Below are positions 10,294 to 17,747 of a stretch of 64,000 nt of DNA, piece after piece. The notes below the pieces were generated by a model. That model was not told the origin of the DNA and did not search any database. It saw only the letters and a list, made by a program, of their open reading frames with translations. Position 1 is the first letter of the stretch, and every line of letters starts with the position of its first letter. Source of the DNA: Streptococcus toyakuensis (lineage in GTDB: Bacteria; Bacillota; Bacilli; Lactobacillales; Streptococcaceae); NCBI RefSeq assembly GCF_024346585.1, contig NZ_AP024523.1, positions 753,001 to 817,000 on the forward strand, read 5' to 3'. Made by a program: the position numbers and the translations under genes.

Positions 10294-11097
10294 TTAAGAT
10301 TTAAAATCGTAGTCTTTCACCACTTCGATGCTATCGATAGTAATAGCAGTCGTTGGCTTTTCTTTTTCATCTTTTTCGGCTTTAGCAATCTTATCTACAA
10401 CATCCATACCGTCAATCACTTGACCAAAGACTGGGTGTTTACCATCTAGACTAGGATTTCCCCCTTCTTTGTAGGCTTCGATGATTTTCTTTGGATACTT
10501 GCTTGTAGGGAGCTTAGCAGAGGTATCAGTAGAGTTTTGGTTGATAAAGAACTGGCTGCCGTTGGTGTTTGGTTGACCAGTATTAGCCATAGCAAGAGCA
10601 CCACGGATGTTATAGAGATAAGGAGTAATCTCGTTCTTGAAACCAGTTCCCTTGTCTTTGGTTTTATCCTTGTCATGCCAGATAGATTGACCACCTGTAC
10701 CGTCCCCTTTTGGATCTCCAGTTTGGACCATAAAGCCATCGATGACACGGTGGAAGGTAATACCGTTATAGTAGCCTTCTTTGGCATGAGTGAGGAAGTT
10801 TTCAACCGCTAGAGGAGCGAGTTTAGGGAAGAGTTTAATACGGATATCCCCTTGACTTGTGTGGAGAATTACTTCAGCCTCGTCTACAGCAACTTCTTTA
10901 GATAGTTGTGGGAAATTTGCATTTTCGTTTGTCAAAGCATCGTTTAACTCCTTGGCAGATTGGGCTGCTGCTTTGGAACTTTCTTCAGCAGCCAAGCTAG
11001 AATCTACATAGTCATCGCCACGCAAACTACGTTGGATGTTGCTACATCCAGCTAGGGCTACAGTGGATAGTAAAAGAAGGGTTGCTAGTTTTTTCAT
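10294..11097 (-). CDS. slrA: Streptococcal lipoprotein rotamase A (cyclophilin-type PPIase)
   Basis: A 267-aa surface lipoprotein that speeds prolyl cis-trans isomerisation and helps secreted protein folding. The N-terminus has a lipoprotein signal peptide with lipobox VALAGC, so Cys at about residue 17 is lipidated. The cyclophilin domain (about 78-262) shows FHRVIDGFMVQTGDP (catalytic Arg), GSQFFI and the AMAN substrate groove. A short Ala/Ser/Glu-rich linker joins the anchor to the domain. Its downstream neighbour in relatives is the rpsP region; here the integrated island lies upstream of the gene, starting about 160 bp past its start codon. Confidence 0.95.
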   Translation of the reverse strand: MKKLATLLLLSTVALAGCSNIQRSLRGDDYVDSSLAAEESSKAAAQSAKELNDALTNENANFPQLSKEVAVDEAEVILHTSQGDIRIKLFPKLAPLAVENFLTHAKEGYYNGITFHRVIDGFMVQTGDPKGDGTGGQSIWHDKDKTKDKGTGFKNEITPYLYNIRGALAMANTGQPNTNGSQFFINQNSTDTSAKLPTSKYPKKIIEAYKEGGNPSLDGKHPVFGQVIDGMDVVDKIAKAEKDEKEKPTTAITIDSIEVVKDYDFKS

Positions 11098-11247
11098 TCT
11101 ATTCCTCTCAAAAATTCATTTCTACCATTGTACCCTAAAAGGAAGTGGATTTCAAATGTTAGTGACAAGACAGTTTAAGAGGAAGTCAACCTGAAGGTCG
11201 CTTGTTTAGAGGTATCAATACCATAAGTGTACTCGAAGTATTTAGGA

Positions 11248-11297
11248 AACCAGGTCTTAAGAAAGCTCGTAAAGCTTCACAATTCTCAAAACGTTAA
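11248..11297 (+). pseudogene. rpsI 3'-end fragment (left attachment region)
   Basis: Reads K-P-G-L-K-K-A-R-K-A-S-Q-F-S-K-R-stop, the C-terminus of ribosomal protein S9. Nothing upstream of it matches S9, so it is a tail without a gene. The 28 bases 11257-11284 recur at 21972-21999. Confidence 0.8.
11257..11284 (+). repeat. Putative attL core (direct repeat with 21972-21999)
   Basis: 28 bp, one mismatch to the right copy, in the same orientation and 10,715 bp apart. It lies beside the integrase gene as expected for a site-specific element. Confidence 0.75.
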
Positions 11298-11382
11298 TCA
11301 ATACGATACTATCAACGTTTCAAAGCACTCAAGAGTTTACCTCATGGGTGCTTTTTTTATGTTTTTTGAAAAAGTTCACCTC

Positions 11383-11399
11383 AAAGTTTACCTTATTTT
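11383..11399 (+). repeat. Candidate integrase arm site, left
   Basis: AAAGTTTACCTTATTTT, identical over 17 bases to 21846-21862 in the same orientation. Related shorter copies (AGTTTACCT, AAGTTCACCT) lie at about 11333 and 11373, between att and int. Confidence 0.5.
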
Positions 11400-11403
11400 C
11401 ACC

Positions 11404-12621
11404 TTATTGTTTTAGAGACCTTAAGGCAAATTCACCGACTGCCATAGGGACTACATTAGAAGTATTGACATAAATCTGTGTTGTACCTGTGTCGCTATGT
11501 GTTAGAGCTTCGGAAATGGCTTCTAAGCTCATTCCAGCCTGTTTAGCGAGCGTTGCTCCTGTATGTCGCAGTTTATGTGGTGTAGCGTGTGCTAGTTCTT
11601 TATGTCGCTTTCTAATACTTTTCATTTTATTGTTCAGATAGTCAGCATGTAAAGGCTTGTTGATGTTTCCTTTTGTGTCGATATATGTAAAAACAAATTG
11701 TTCTGGATTACTGATGATGCCGAACTTTGCTAATTCATATCTTTGTTGTTCTTTCCAATTTTTGAGCAATTGGAGTAAGTCACCTGAAACAGAAAAGACA
11801 GTTTTCTTGTTGCTTTTTGTTGATTTTACTTCTCCATATCTATCTAATGCTTGGAGTAATTGAATTTGCGATTTATCAAAGTCGATATGTTTCCATTGAA
11901 GAGCATAGGTTTCAGATTTTCTATCGCCTAAGAAAAAAGTAAGATAAAATAGGACATAATCTTTAAGGGTTATTTTATCATTGTCTAAATCTTCTTGAAA
12001 TGCTGAGAACCATTCTTGGAGTTGTTCATGAGTTAGATATAAATCTTCCTCTCTCTTGGACTCTGCAAGTTGAATCTTTTTAGTGGCCTTTATTCTTCTT
12101 AATATTTTTGCAACTTTATTAGCTTCTATATATTCAAGTTCTTCTGCCCAATCAAAAATGGAAATCACATAGCTACGTAAAGATTTGAAGTTCGCATATT
12201 CATCAGCTTTAGATGTCATTAGATTTAGGATAACTTGCTTATTTTGATTTAGAAACTGTATCGTATAGTTTCCAAGAAGTGGTAGTATATGTTTTTCAAA
12301 ACAGGTTTTGGTATTTGCAACTGTTGACCTGCTTGGTGGCTTAGAAGTAGATGTAGTTTGTCCTGCTTTATAAGAGTCCCACCAGATATTGTTATAGAAG
12401 TCTGAGAAAAGAATATCTCCTTTTGCAAGTCCTGAAAATTCATTATCTTCTATTTGATTTAACTTGGTAAGCAAGTCTATCTCAGCTTGTCTTGCCTCCT
12501 TTCTAGTTTTAAATCGCTTATCGTAATAGTTGCTATTGACAATTCCAAGTGGCATTCGTGCTTCAATTGGGATATAGATTTTTAAGCGATAAGTTCCGTT
12601 TTTTGTTTTAGTGATAGTCAT
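11404..12621 (-). CDS. int: Tyrosine integrase of the IME
   Basis: 405 aa, Tn916/ICESt-like architecture: N-terminal arm-binding domain (MTITKTKNGTYRLKIYIP), a SAM-like core-binding domain, and a C-terminal catalytic domain. Catalytic residues are visible: Arg in LGDRKSETYALQW, Lys in the beta-hairpin KSTKSNKKTVFSV, HKLRHTGATL (H-x-x-R), His in SEALTHSDTGTTQIY and the nucleophile Tyr in the same block. Start 12621 is chosen for its AAGGAGAATATC site rather than an ATG 12 codons upstream. Recombines the att repeats. The stop codon lies next to the candidate arm site and about 120 bp from attL. Confidence 0.93.
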   Translation of the reverse strand: MTITKTKNGTYRLKIYIPIEARMPLGIVNSNYYDKRFKTRKEARQAEIDLLTKLNQIEDNEFSGLAKGDILFSDFYNNIWWDSYKAGQTTSTSKPPSRSTVANTKTCFEKHILPLLGNYTIQFLNQNKQVILNLMTSKADEYANFKSLRSYVISIFDWAEELEYIEANKVAKILRRIKATKKIQLAESKREEDLYLTHEQLQEWFSAFQEDLDNDKITLKDYVLFYLTFFLGDRKSETYALQWKHIDFDKSQIQLLQALDRYGEVKSTKSNKKTVFSVSGDLLQLLKNWKEQQRYELAKFGIISNPEQFVFTYIDTKGNINKPLHADYLNNKMKSIRKRHKELAHATPHKLRHTGATLAKQAGMSLEAISEALTHSDTGTTQIYVNTSNVVPMAVGEFALRSLKQ

Positions 12622-12687
12622 GATATTCTCCTTGTGTATCGAACCAGAAAATATCATGACTATTATAAAACAAAAATCTTGATATTT

Positions 12688-12951
12688 CTAGTTATGTAAG
12701 TTTAGCCATTGATCGATAGCGTCTTTATGGAATCGAATCGTTTTACCGATTTTGATTTTGGGTAAGCCTTTTACAATCCAAGAATCCAGTGTATTATTTG
12801 ATATACCTAAATAGTTACAAGCTTGTTGTTTGTTCAAATAGGGACTATCGATACCGCTCTTGTCTAATTGCTCTCTGATTTCTTTCTTTATAAGATTAGA
12901 GAGTAAAAGTTGAATTTGATGAATTTGTTCATCTGGTAAGATTACTTGCAT
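12688..12951 (-). CDS. xis: Excisionase-like helix-turn-helix protein
   Basis: 87 aa. The C-terminal half (YLNKQQACNYLGISNNTLDSWIVKGLPKIKIGKTIRFHKDAIDQWL) is a MerR-type winged HTH (HTH_17) as found in excisionases and directionality factors. The N-terminal half is helical. It lies 66 bp upstream of int in the same direction and is preceded by rep, the usual place for a recombination directionality factor. It may also regulate int. Confidence 0.85.
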   Translation of the reverse strand: MQVILPDEQIHQIQLLLSNLIKKEIREQLDKSGIDSPYLNKQQACNYLGISNNTLDSWIVKGLPKIKIGKTIRFHKDAIDQWLNLHN

Positions 12952-12964
12952 AGCTTTTCCTCCG

Positions 12965-13618
12965 TTATACTTCTATTAAAGTAGAGTCTGATATGATGTC
13001 TCTAGTTTTATTAGGAGTATTCGTCAAGGGAGCTTTTGATGAAGTTATTTTGCTTTTATCTGTACTATACCTTCGTGAATCTAAATACTTGGCAAAAAAG
13101 TAAGTTTTATCTACGATAAGTCTTAATAAGGTCGGATTTTCTTCTCTCGCATACCTAACCAGATGATTAAATTCAGTGAAATTATTCTTGTCTATCACGT
13201 CAATAATAGTTGATAGAAAATCATCGTTGTTATGGTTTATGAGGAATTTATCCAATTCAAATCCGCATCCAATTTCTATATCTTTGATATCGTACGGACT
13301 TTTCTCAGGATTCTCCGCATGGACAAAGTAGTCATACATCCCTTTTGGAGACATAATAGGTTCTACATGAGCAGGTCCCTTTAATTTATCCTTGATGAGT
13401 TCAGATACTTGAGAATAACTTTTGAGTGAATCGAAGAAAAAGGCGCCATGCTTATGAGCTTTTTTAAGTTCCCCTGTTCTTCTATTAACGTCTTTATCGT
13501 GCCAAGGGGATAAGATAAAGGGAATATGAAGGTCTTCAAGGATTTCTAAATAGTTTTCTGGGGCGCTCTCTCTGTAGAAAAGAAAAGCCCACTTGTTGGA
13601 ACGTTGTTCTTTTGACAT
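12965..13618 (-). CDS. Rep_2-type HUH replication initiator / probable relaxase
   Basis: 217 aa from ATG 13618 (GAGG at good spacing; an ATG three codons upstream is too close to it). Similar in layout to RepB of pMV158: metal-ligand region SPWHDKD near residues 37-43, HUH motif H-K-H at residues 55-57 (LKKAHKHGAFFF), and the nucleophile Tyr region MYDYFVHAENPEKSPYD with Tyr 95/97. These positions nearly equal the known RepB residues (His55, His57, Tyr99). It should nick DNA at the hairpin 13729-13760 just upstream. In IMEs such proteins are thought to serve as relaxase and for rolling-circle maintenance of the excised circle. Confidence 0.87.
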   Translation of the reverse strand: MSKEQRSNKWAFLFYRESAPENYLEILEDLHIPFILSPWHDKDVNRRTGELKKAHKHGAFFFDSLKSYSQVSELIKDKLKGPAHVEPIMSPKGMYDYFVHAENPEKSPYDIKDIEIGCGFELDKFLINHNNDDFLSTIIDVIDKNNFTEFNHLVRYAREENPTLLRLIVDKTYFFAKYLDSRRYSTDKSKITSSKAPLTNTPNKTRDIISDSTLIEV

Positions 13619-13728
13619 ATACAACATACCTCGCTTTCAAATTGTATTTCTATCTATAAGGAGATTTAGAAGGGTTCTTTCGGAAGGTGGAAGACGCTTT
13701 TTTGATATTTCTGTGATTATTGATTATT

Positions 13729-13760
13729 GGACTAACGGGGTCGTAGTAACCCGTTAGTCC
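13729..13760 (-). other. Double-strand origin / oriT nick hairpin of the Rep_2 protein
   Basis: A perfect 11-bp stem (13729-13739 / 13750-13760) exposes a 10-nt loop that reads TTACTACGAC on the minus strand, followed by CCCC. The pMV158-family nick site is TACTACG/AC. Predicted cut is between minus-strand bases 13742 and 13741, in the rep leader, exactly where a dso lies in these replicons. Confidence 0.85.
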
Positions 13761-13772
13761 ATATACCAAGCA

Positions 13773-13817
13773 GACGGGCGCTAGGTGGCGCTTACTTCGT
13801 GCGCCATAGCGCCCGTC
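13773..13817. other. Nested long hairpin beside the origin
   Basis: Outer stem of 11 bp (13773-13783 / 13807-13817) and inner stem GGCGC/GCGCC (13787-13791 / 13801-13805) around a 9-nt loop. GC-rich in an AT-rich region and without a T tract on the minus strand, so it is probably part of the origin (Rep binding, or transfer structure) and not a plain terminator of the upstream gene. Confidence 0.6.
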
Positions 13818-13820
13818 CTA

Positions 13821-14420
13821 TTATTTACGTCTTGTTCCGATAAAGTAGAAGTCCATGCCCTTTCTTTCAGGTCTTGAAAAATAATAGTCAGGATTGCGAC
13901 TAGAAATTTCTTCACTGATGATTGTTTCCAAATCTTTTAGAATTCTAATGGCTTGTTGCGATTTGGGGACAGGAATAATCAATGTTGTGCTTTCCTCTCG
14001 TATATCTACAAGCACTTTCTGAATCGCTTTATTGAACTGTTTGTTGATAGGGTTGTATCTCTTTGTGTTTCCTTGCTCGCTTGTGCTTACAGTTTCTGAG
14101 TACTCTCTTTGAATCAGAAATAGACGAAGAGAAAAGGTCTGTGTAATGGACTTAAAGAGGTTTGATATTTTATCTTCTCTGTGGCGTATCTTAATTTCAT
14201 AGCCAACTAATCCAAGTAATAAGAGAAGGGACAATAAAGAAATAGATGAGCTGATAAAGTGAAGCAAGCGCAGGAAATCAAACAGAGATGTGAAATAGAT
14301 ACTGTTTTCCAAGGGATTCATTCCAAGCCTCAATAAGATTGAAATAAACATAGATAGGATTCCCATTATAAAAAAGGTAGTTGCTGGATGAATGGTTTTT
14401 TGAAAATTCGTTTTTCTCAT
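13821..14420 (-). CDS. IME membrane protein of unknown function
   Basis: 199 aa with two N-terminal membrane segments (FIMGILSMFISILLRLG; LHFISSSISLLSLLLLLGLVGY) and a cytoplasmic C-terminal half of mixed alpha/beta look that ends in a basic segment (RPERKGMDFYFIGTRRK). I do not recognise a family. It lies 3 bp downstream of the FtsK-like gene in the same operon, and such a membrane partner next to a coupling protein suggests a role in mobilization, for example docking to the helper conjugation pore (inference). Confidence 0.7.
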   Translation of the reverse strand: MRKTNFQKTIHPATTFFIMGILSMFISILLRLGMNPLENSIYFTSLFDFLRLLHFISSSISLLSLLLLLGLVGYEIKIRHREDKISNLFKSITQTFSLRLFLIQREYSETVSTSEQGNTKRYNPINKQFNKAIQKVLVDIREESTTLIIPVPKSQQAIRILKDLETIISEEISSRNPDYYFSRPERKGMDFYFIGTRRK

Positions 14421-14423
14421 AGT

Positions 14424-15512
14424 CTATAAAATTCCTTTCTTGGTGTAATAGGTGGGACAGAGGAGGGGGAAAACTTGATAAGGATGTTCGTTATCAATAA
14501 TCTGTATAAGTCCTGTTCCTTTGCCTATCGGAATAACGATGCCCTCAGGGTCGAGGTCGGGAAACAAAAACTGTGTGGTCTTTTTATTAATGTTTCCAAT
14601 CTGTATCAGAACATTCAATTGTTCCCGAACGGATACGGGGATAGTTGTATGGTCAAAGCGTTGACTGACTAGAAGTAAATGAACACGTGTAGCTCGTCCC
14701 AGTAGTGCGATTTGAGACAATAAAGAGAAGAAAGAATCTTTGATGGTTCTGTTGACTCCTTCTGACAAGGCTAGTACTTCATCAATAACAATGGTTAGAT
14801 GTTTAAATTCATGACGTGGATTTTCAAACAAGATGGCTTGCCTTTTATGAATGATGGTCATACACTTGCTCAGGTTTTCATTAATTTCTGAAACAAAATC
14901 AGATTTAGAGCGGTTTTCATGGGGGTGAATAACGGGAGTTTGGTGTTCTCTTGCCCAGCGTGATGGTGTATCAAACTTAGGGTCAATAATAATTAGGTCA
15001 GAAATGTTTTTCAGGACACTAAGTAGATAAGTCAAAGCGTAACTTTTCCCACTACCGGAATTACCAGCAATAGCCAAAGAAGTTACCTTATCATAGTTAA
15101 TGGCTAGATTTTTCATGATAGGAATATTATTACCCTTTAGAGACGAGGTAAATATCTCAAGGTCTGGAATGACCAAGCGCTCCGAAACTCCTTTTTTCCA
15201 TGGAAAGAATAAGCCACGCTGAACATGAATATCCTCTGACTTTAAGGCGATAAAGTAAGCAGAGTTTTGTTTCAATAGCGTATATTGAGGATAGAGGGAG
15301 GCGTTTGCGATTAGAAAAATCTTCTGATACAAGTCATCATCAATGATAAAGCCACATGGTAGACGAGGGACAAAGATAAAGCCGTCTTCTCGGACAAGAA
15401 TGTTAAAAGAGTTGGTGTAGGATGTTTCACCCTGTAATACAGAGCCCAAACCCATATTTAGGCTCTGTAACAGGTATTGTTCCAACTCTCTTTGTGTGAG
15501 AGTTGAAACCAT
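14424..15512 (-). CDS. FtsK/SpoIIIE-type ATPase, TcpA-like coupling protein
   Basis: 362 aa. Walker A is GNSGSGKS (about residues 155-162), Walker B LTIVIDEV (about 241-248), followed by RATRVHLLLVSQR, the FtsK-HerA core. It has no clear N-terminal membrane helices, so it is shorter than Tn916 Orf21-type proteins; the neighbouring two-TM protein may supply the membrane link. Expected role: bring the relaxase-DNA complex to a conjugation channel encoded by a helper element. The start overlaps the stop of the small upstream gene by one base. Confidence 0.88.
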   Translation of the reverse strand: MVSTLTQRELEQYLLQSLNMGLGSVLQGETSYTNSFNILVREDGFIFVPRLPCGFIIDDDLYQKIFLIANASLYPQYTLLKQNSAYFIALKSEDIHVQRGLFFPWKKGVSERLVIPDLEIFTSSLKGNNIPIMKNLAINYDKVTSLAIAGNSGSGKSYALTYLLSVLKNISDLIIIDPKFDTPSRWAREHQTPVIHPHENRSKSDFVSEINENLSKCMTIIHKRQAILFENPRHEFKHLTIVIDEVLALSEGVNRTIKDSFFSLLSQIALLGRATRVHLLLVSQRFDHTTIPVSVREQLNVLIQIGNINKKTTQFLFPDLDPEGIVIPIGKGTGLIQIIDNEHPYQVFPLLCPTYYTKKGIL

Positions 15513-15832
15513 TAGTTCACCTCTTTCAATCCGTCAGCTTTGAAGTAGACATTGTAGTTAACTTCGCATGCCATTAGACCTTCAAATGAAACCAGAGATA
15601 GGTAGTCTGGCAGTTCAGGTGCTTCTGTAAATTTCACTTGAAAAGGCGGAAGTCCTTTTTGTCCGAACCAAGGCTTATAAGCGACAATTTCCCCTGTTGG
15701 TTTGTTGTTTTCGTACTTTTGTTGGGGTTCGAGTTCGTCACTCAGTAAGTAGATAGGAGCGTTGAGGTCAACGTATTGTTGAGCGATATGGTTTGAGTAA
15801 CCGCCTTTTCGGTGTTGTGGTTTGATTTTCAT
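15512..15832 (-). CDS. Small IME protein, possibly DUF961-like
   Basis: 106 aa from ATG 15832, which has AAAGG upstream; the longer frame to 15895 runs through a likely 5' leader. The C-terminal part (PFQVKFTEAPELPDYLSLVSFEGLMACEVNYNVYFKADGLKEV) loosely resembles the C-terminus of the DUF961 proteins (Tn916 Orf22/23) that sit at the start of transfer operons. The resemblance is by eye and weak. No membrane segments. It precedes the FtsK-like gene with a one-base overlap, so the two are translationally linked. Confidence 0.65.
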   Translation of the reverse strand: MKIKPQHRKGGYSNHIAQQYVDLNAPIYLLSDELEPQQKYENNKPTGEIVAYKPWFGQKGLPPFQVKFTEAPELPDYLSLVSFEGLMACEVNYNVYFKADGLKEVN

Positions 15833-15989
15833 ATGGATATACCTTTCTATATGAAGCTTAAAAACTAAGAAGAGACAAGCTCGGTTTGAGGTCATGAGCT
15901 GGACTTTTAAAACTACCTCCTAATTAATGGACAAAATTAAGGGTAGTTGAACCATTTTTGAGCAAAAAAGGCCTAATTTTTTTGTTCAA

Positions 15990-16508
15990 TTATTCTGTGA
16001 GTCTTTCTTTTATATAAGACATTATTTTCGGTATCTTACGTTGGATTTTACGATAGTCCTCATTTAATCTTCTACCCATTTCTCTGAAAGAAAGTTTCTT
16101 GTAGTTTATATAGGTTTCCCCCCTATACGTATATTCATATTCTTCAAATGAATGGCAAAGTAAGATAATGTCTCTGTCAAGTTCATCTAATTCAGATAGA
16201 ACCTTTTTTAATCTTGGCAATTGAGCTAAGGTAAATTCTTCATCTTCTGTCTGAATGAGAAAGTCAAGAGGATTAGGGGAATCATCTATAAACAAGTCAA
16301 GTGGAGTTGTTTCGTTATTTGTTCTTCCATTGTTTATTTTGGAGTTTAGACTTATTTCTTTACGACGACATTGGCGAGCATAACTATTTTCATGTCTATC
16401 ACTCTCATTTAGCCATTCAAGCCAGAAAGATTGCTCTTCTGGAGTTAGAGATTTAACGAGTTTTTCATTTAATTTCTTTTTAGAAATTTCTTCATATATA
16501 TTATTCAT
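15990..16508 (-). CDS. Sigma-70 region-4-like regulator of the IME
   Basis: 172 aa. The C-terminal half (VLSELDELDRDIILLCHSFEE ... LSFREMGRRLNEDYRKIQRKIPKI) resembles sigma region 4 with a HTH, as found in small regulators of Tn916-like and related elements. The N-terminal half is charged and lacks sigma region 2, so it is more likely a regulator than a full sigma factor. It is the first gene of the leftward operon. Its upstream region (16510-16700) carries a long inverted repeat and a palindrome that may be its operators. Confidence 0.7.
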   Translation of the reverse strand: MNNIYEEISKKKLNEKLVKSLTPEEQSFWLEWLNESDRHENSYARQCRRKEISLNSKINNGRTNNETTPLDLFIDDSPNPLDFLIQTEDEEFTLAQLPRLKKVLSELDELDRDIILLCHSFEEYEYTYRGETYINYKKLSFREMGRRLNEDYRKIQRKIPKIMSYIKERLTE

Positions 16509-16529
16509 GTTGGTTCCTTTCTGTCCTTA

Positions 16530-16664
16530 GGACGGAAAGAAACTTCAATGAGCCATACTGAATACCGATAGATGTGAAAAGGGCACACCAAATAAACGGA
16601 TAAACAGATATATGCAGAACTCGACCGTTATCGTCTGAGTTTTCATATTCGTTTCAATCCGTCC
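16530..16664. promoter_or_regulatory. Widely spaced 14-bp inverted repeat upstream of the sigma-like gene
   Basis: GGACGGAAAGAAAC (16530-16543) and GTTTCAATCCGTCC (16651-16664) are inverted copies with 12 of 14 positions matching, about 107 bp apart. They frame the likely leftward promoter region of the IME operon. Confidence 0.45.
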
Positions 16665-16666
16665 AT

Positions 16667-16680
16667 TTGATGGCCATCAA
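16667..16680. promoter_or_regulatory. 14-bp perfect palindrome, candidate operator
   Basis: TTGATGGCCATCAA is its own reverse complement and lies between the divergent sigma-like gene and the plus-strand module. Confidence 0.45.
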
Positions 16681-16723
16681 TTAGGACTAATATTATTATT
16701 CTGAAGAAAACGCTTGTGAAATT

Positions 16724-16732
16724 TGATATAAT
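16724..16732 (+). promoter_or_regulatory. Extended -10 promoter of the two-gene module
   Basis: TGA-TATAAT at 16724-16732, followed by about 115 nt of leader with repeated GTAGATAAA units (around 16798-16818) and an AGAGGAG ribosome site before ATG 16847. Confidence 0.6.
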
Positions 16733-16846
16733 AGAATCAAATATACATTTGCCTTATCTTCAAACTTTATTATGAAGTAGATGGAGTTACTTGTAAATGT
16801 AGATAAAGTAGATAAAGTTACCAAATAAAGTAAGAGGAGTTAAAAA

Positions 16847-17737
16847 ATGTCATCTAACGTTCCACGCCTAACAGGAGGGATACTCTTTGGGCTTATTCTT
16901 GAAGCTAGAAATACTAGAAGAAGAGTACGTAGTACAAGAGTACGTGGTGTTGTAACTGATAAAAGTGATGGTTTAAATGAAGATGATATGATGTTATCGT
17001 TCATCGAGAACTTTACAGGGGAATCCCTTTTAAAAGTTAAAGGGACATCATTTAAAAAGAATGTGTCTGAATATAAAAAATGTGTGATATCTGCTACATC
17101 ATATTTGATCTTTGACGACCAAACTTTTATTGATTCTTTTGAAACCTCAGTTAAGCAAAATAAAAAAGACACACTTGAGAGTATGTCTGCTTTTATAAGT
17201 AATAAGTTTTCAGAGCAAAAATTGGAATGGTTTGCTTCTGCTATTATAGAAACAATCTGTAATGATGAAACAATTGATATTTCGGAACGATTTAAGATTT
17301 CTGTTAATAATACTGTATCTAAGTCAGAATTATTAAGTATTACAACAGTAGAAATTGAGCCATTCTTGTTAGATGTGATGAGATATATATTTGTAAATAA
17401 AATTGATAATACACTCGGTAAAGAAACATTTGAGGAATGGTATTCTCAAAATGGAGAAAATACGCCATGGAAATTCAGAAACTCAGAACTGGGAAAGTCT
17501 TTGCCTAATTTAGAAATAACTCGTTATAACCCAAGTGTGGAAGAGTTGAATGAACAAACTGCTGGAATAGTGGAACAAGAGCATGTTGAAGAATCAGATA
17601 CTGAGAACGAAGAAGAGAAAAAATTTAATACTGAAGGTGAAGAATCTATGAAACAACAAGTATTGAATAATCCAAAAATCATAACTCAGTATGCTAACAA
17701 AATTTATAACATAGAACATGTAGAAAATTTAAATTAA
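16847..17737 (+). CDS. Unknown protein A of a two-gene accessory module
   Basis: 296 aa, soluble, AT-rich codons. Three parts can be seen: an N-terminal block beginning NVPRLTGGILFGLILEAR followed by SDGLNEDDMM and SFKKNVSEYKKC, which look like conserved motifs of a compact helical domain; a middle helical region; and a very acidic linker (about 240-270, EQEHVEESDTENEEEKK). The last 16 residues (QYANKIYNIEHVENLN) match the N-terminal region of the next protein (QNADRIYNIEQANSVN). I do not recognise a named family. Inference: a sensor or adaptor that binds its partner through this shared strand-like motif. Start supported by AGAGGAG. Confidence 0.75.
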   Translation: MSSNVPRLTGGILFGLILEARNTRRRVRSTRVRGVVTDKSDGLNEDDMMLSFIENFTGESLLKVKGTSFKKNVSEYKKCVISATSYLIFDDQTFIDSFETSVKQNKKDTLESMSAFISNKFSEQKLEWFASAIIETICNDETIDISERFKISVNNTVSKSELLSITTVEIEPFLLDVMRYIFVNKIDNTLGKETFEEWYSQNGENTPWKFRNSELGKSLPNLEITRYNPSVEELNEQTAGIVEQEHVEESDTENEEEKKFNTEGEESMKQQVLNNPKIITQYANKIYNIEHVENLN

Positions 17738-17747
17738 GGAGAATACA

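Noticed and set aside
11404..16508. Calling the element a full conjugative ICE.
   Set aside because: No VirB4, VirB6-like, lytic transglycosylase or other type IV secretion genes are in the window, so it is an IME or a strongly reduced ICE.
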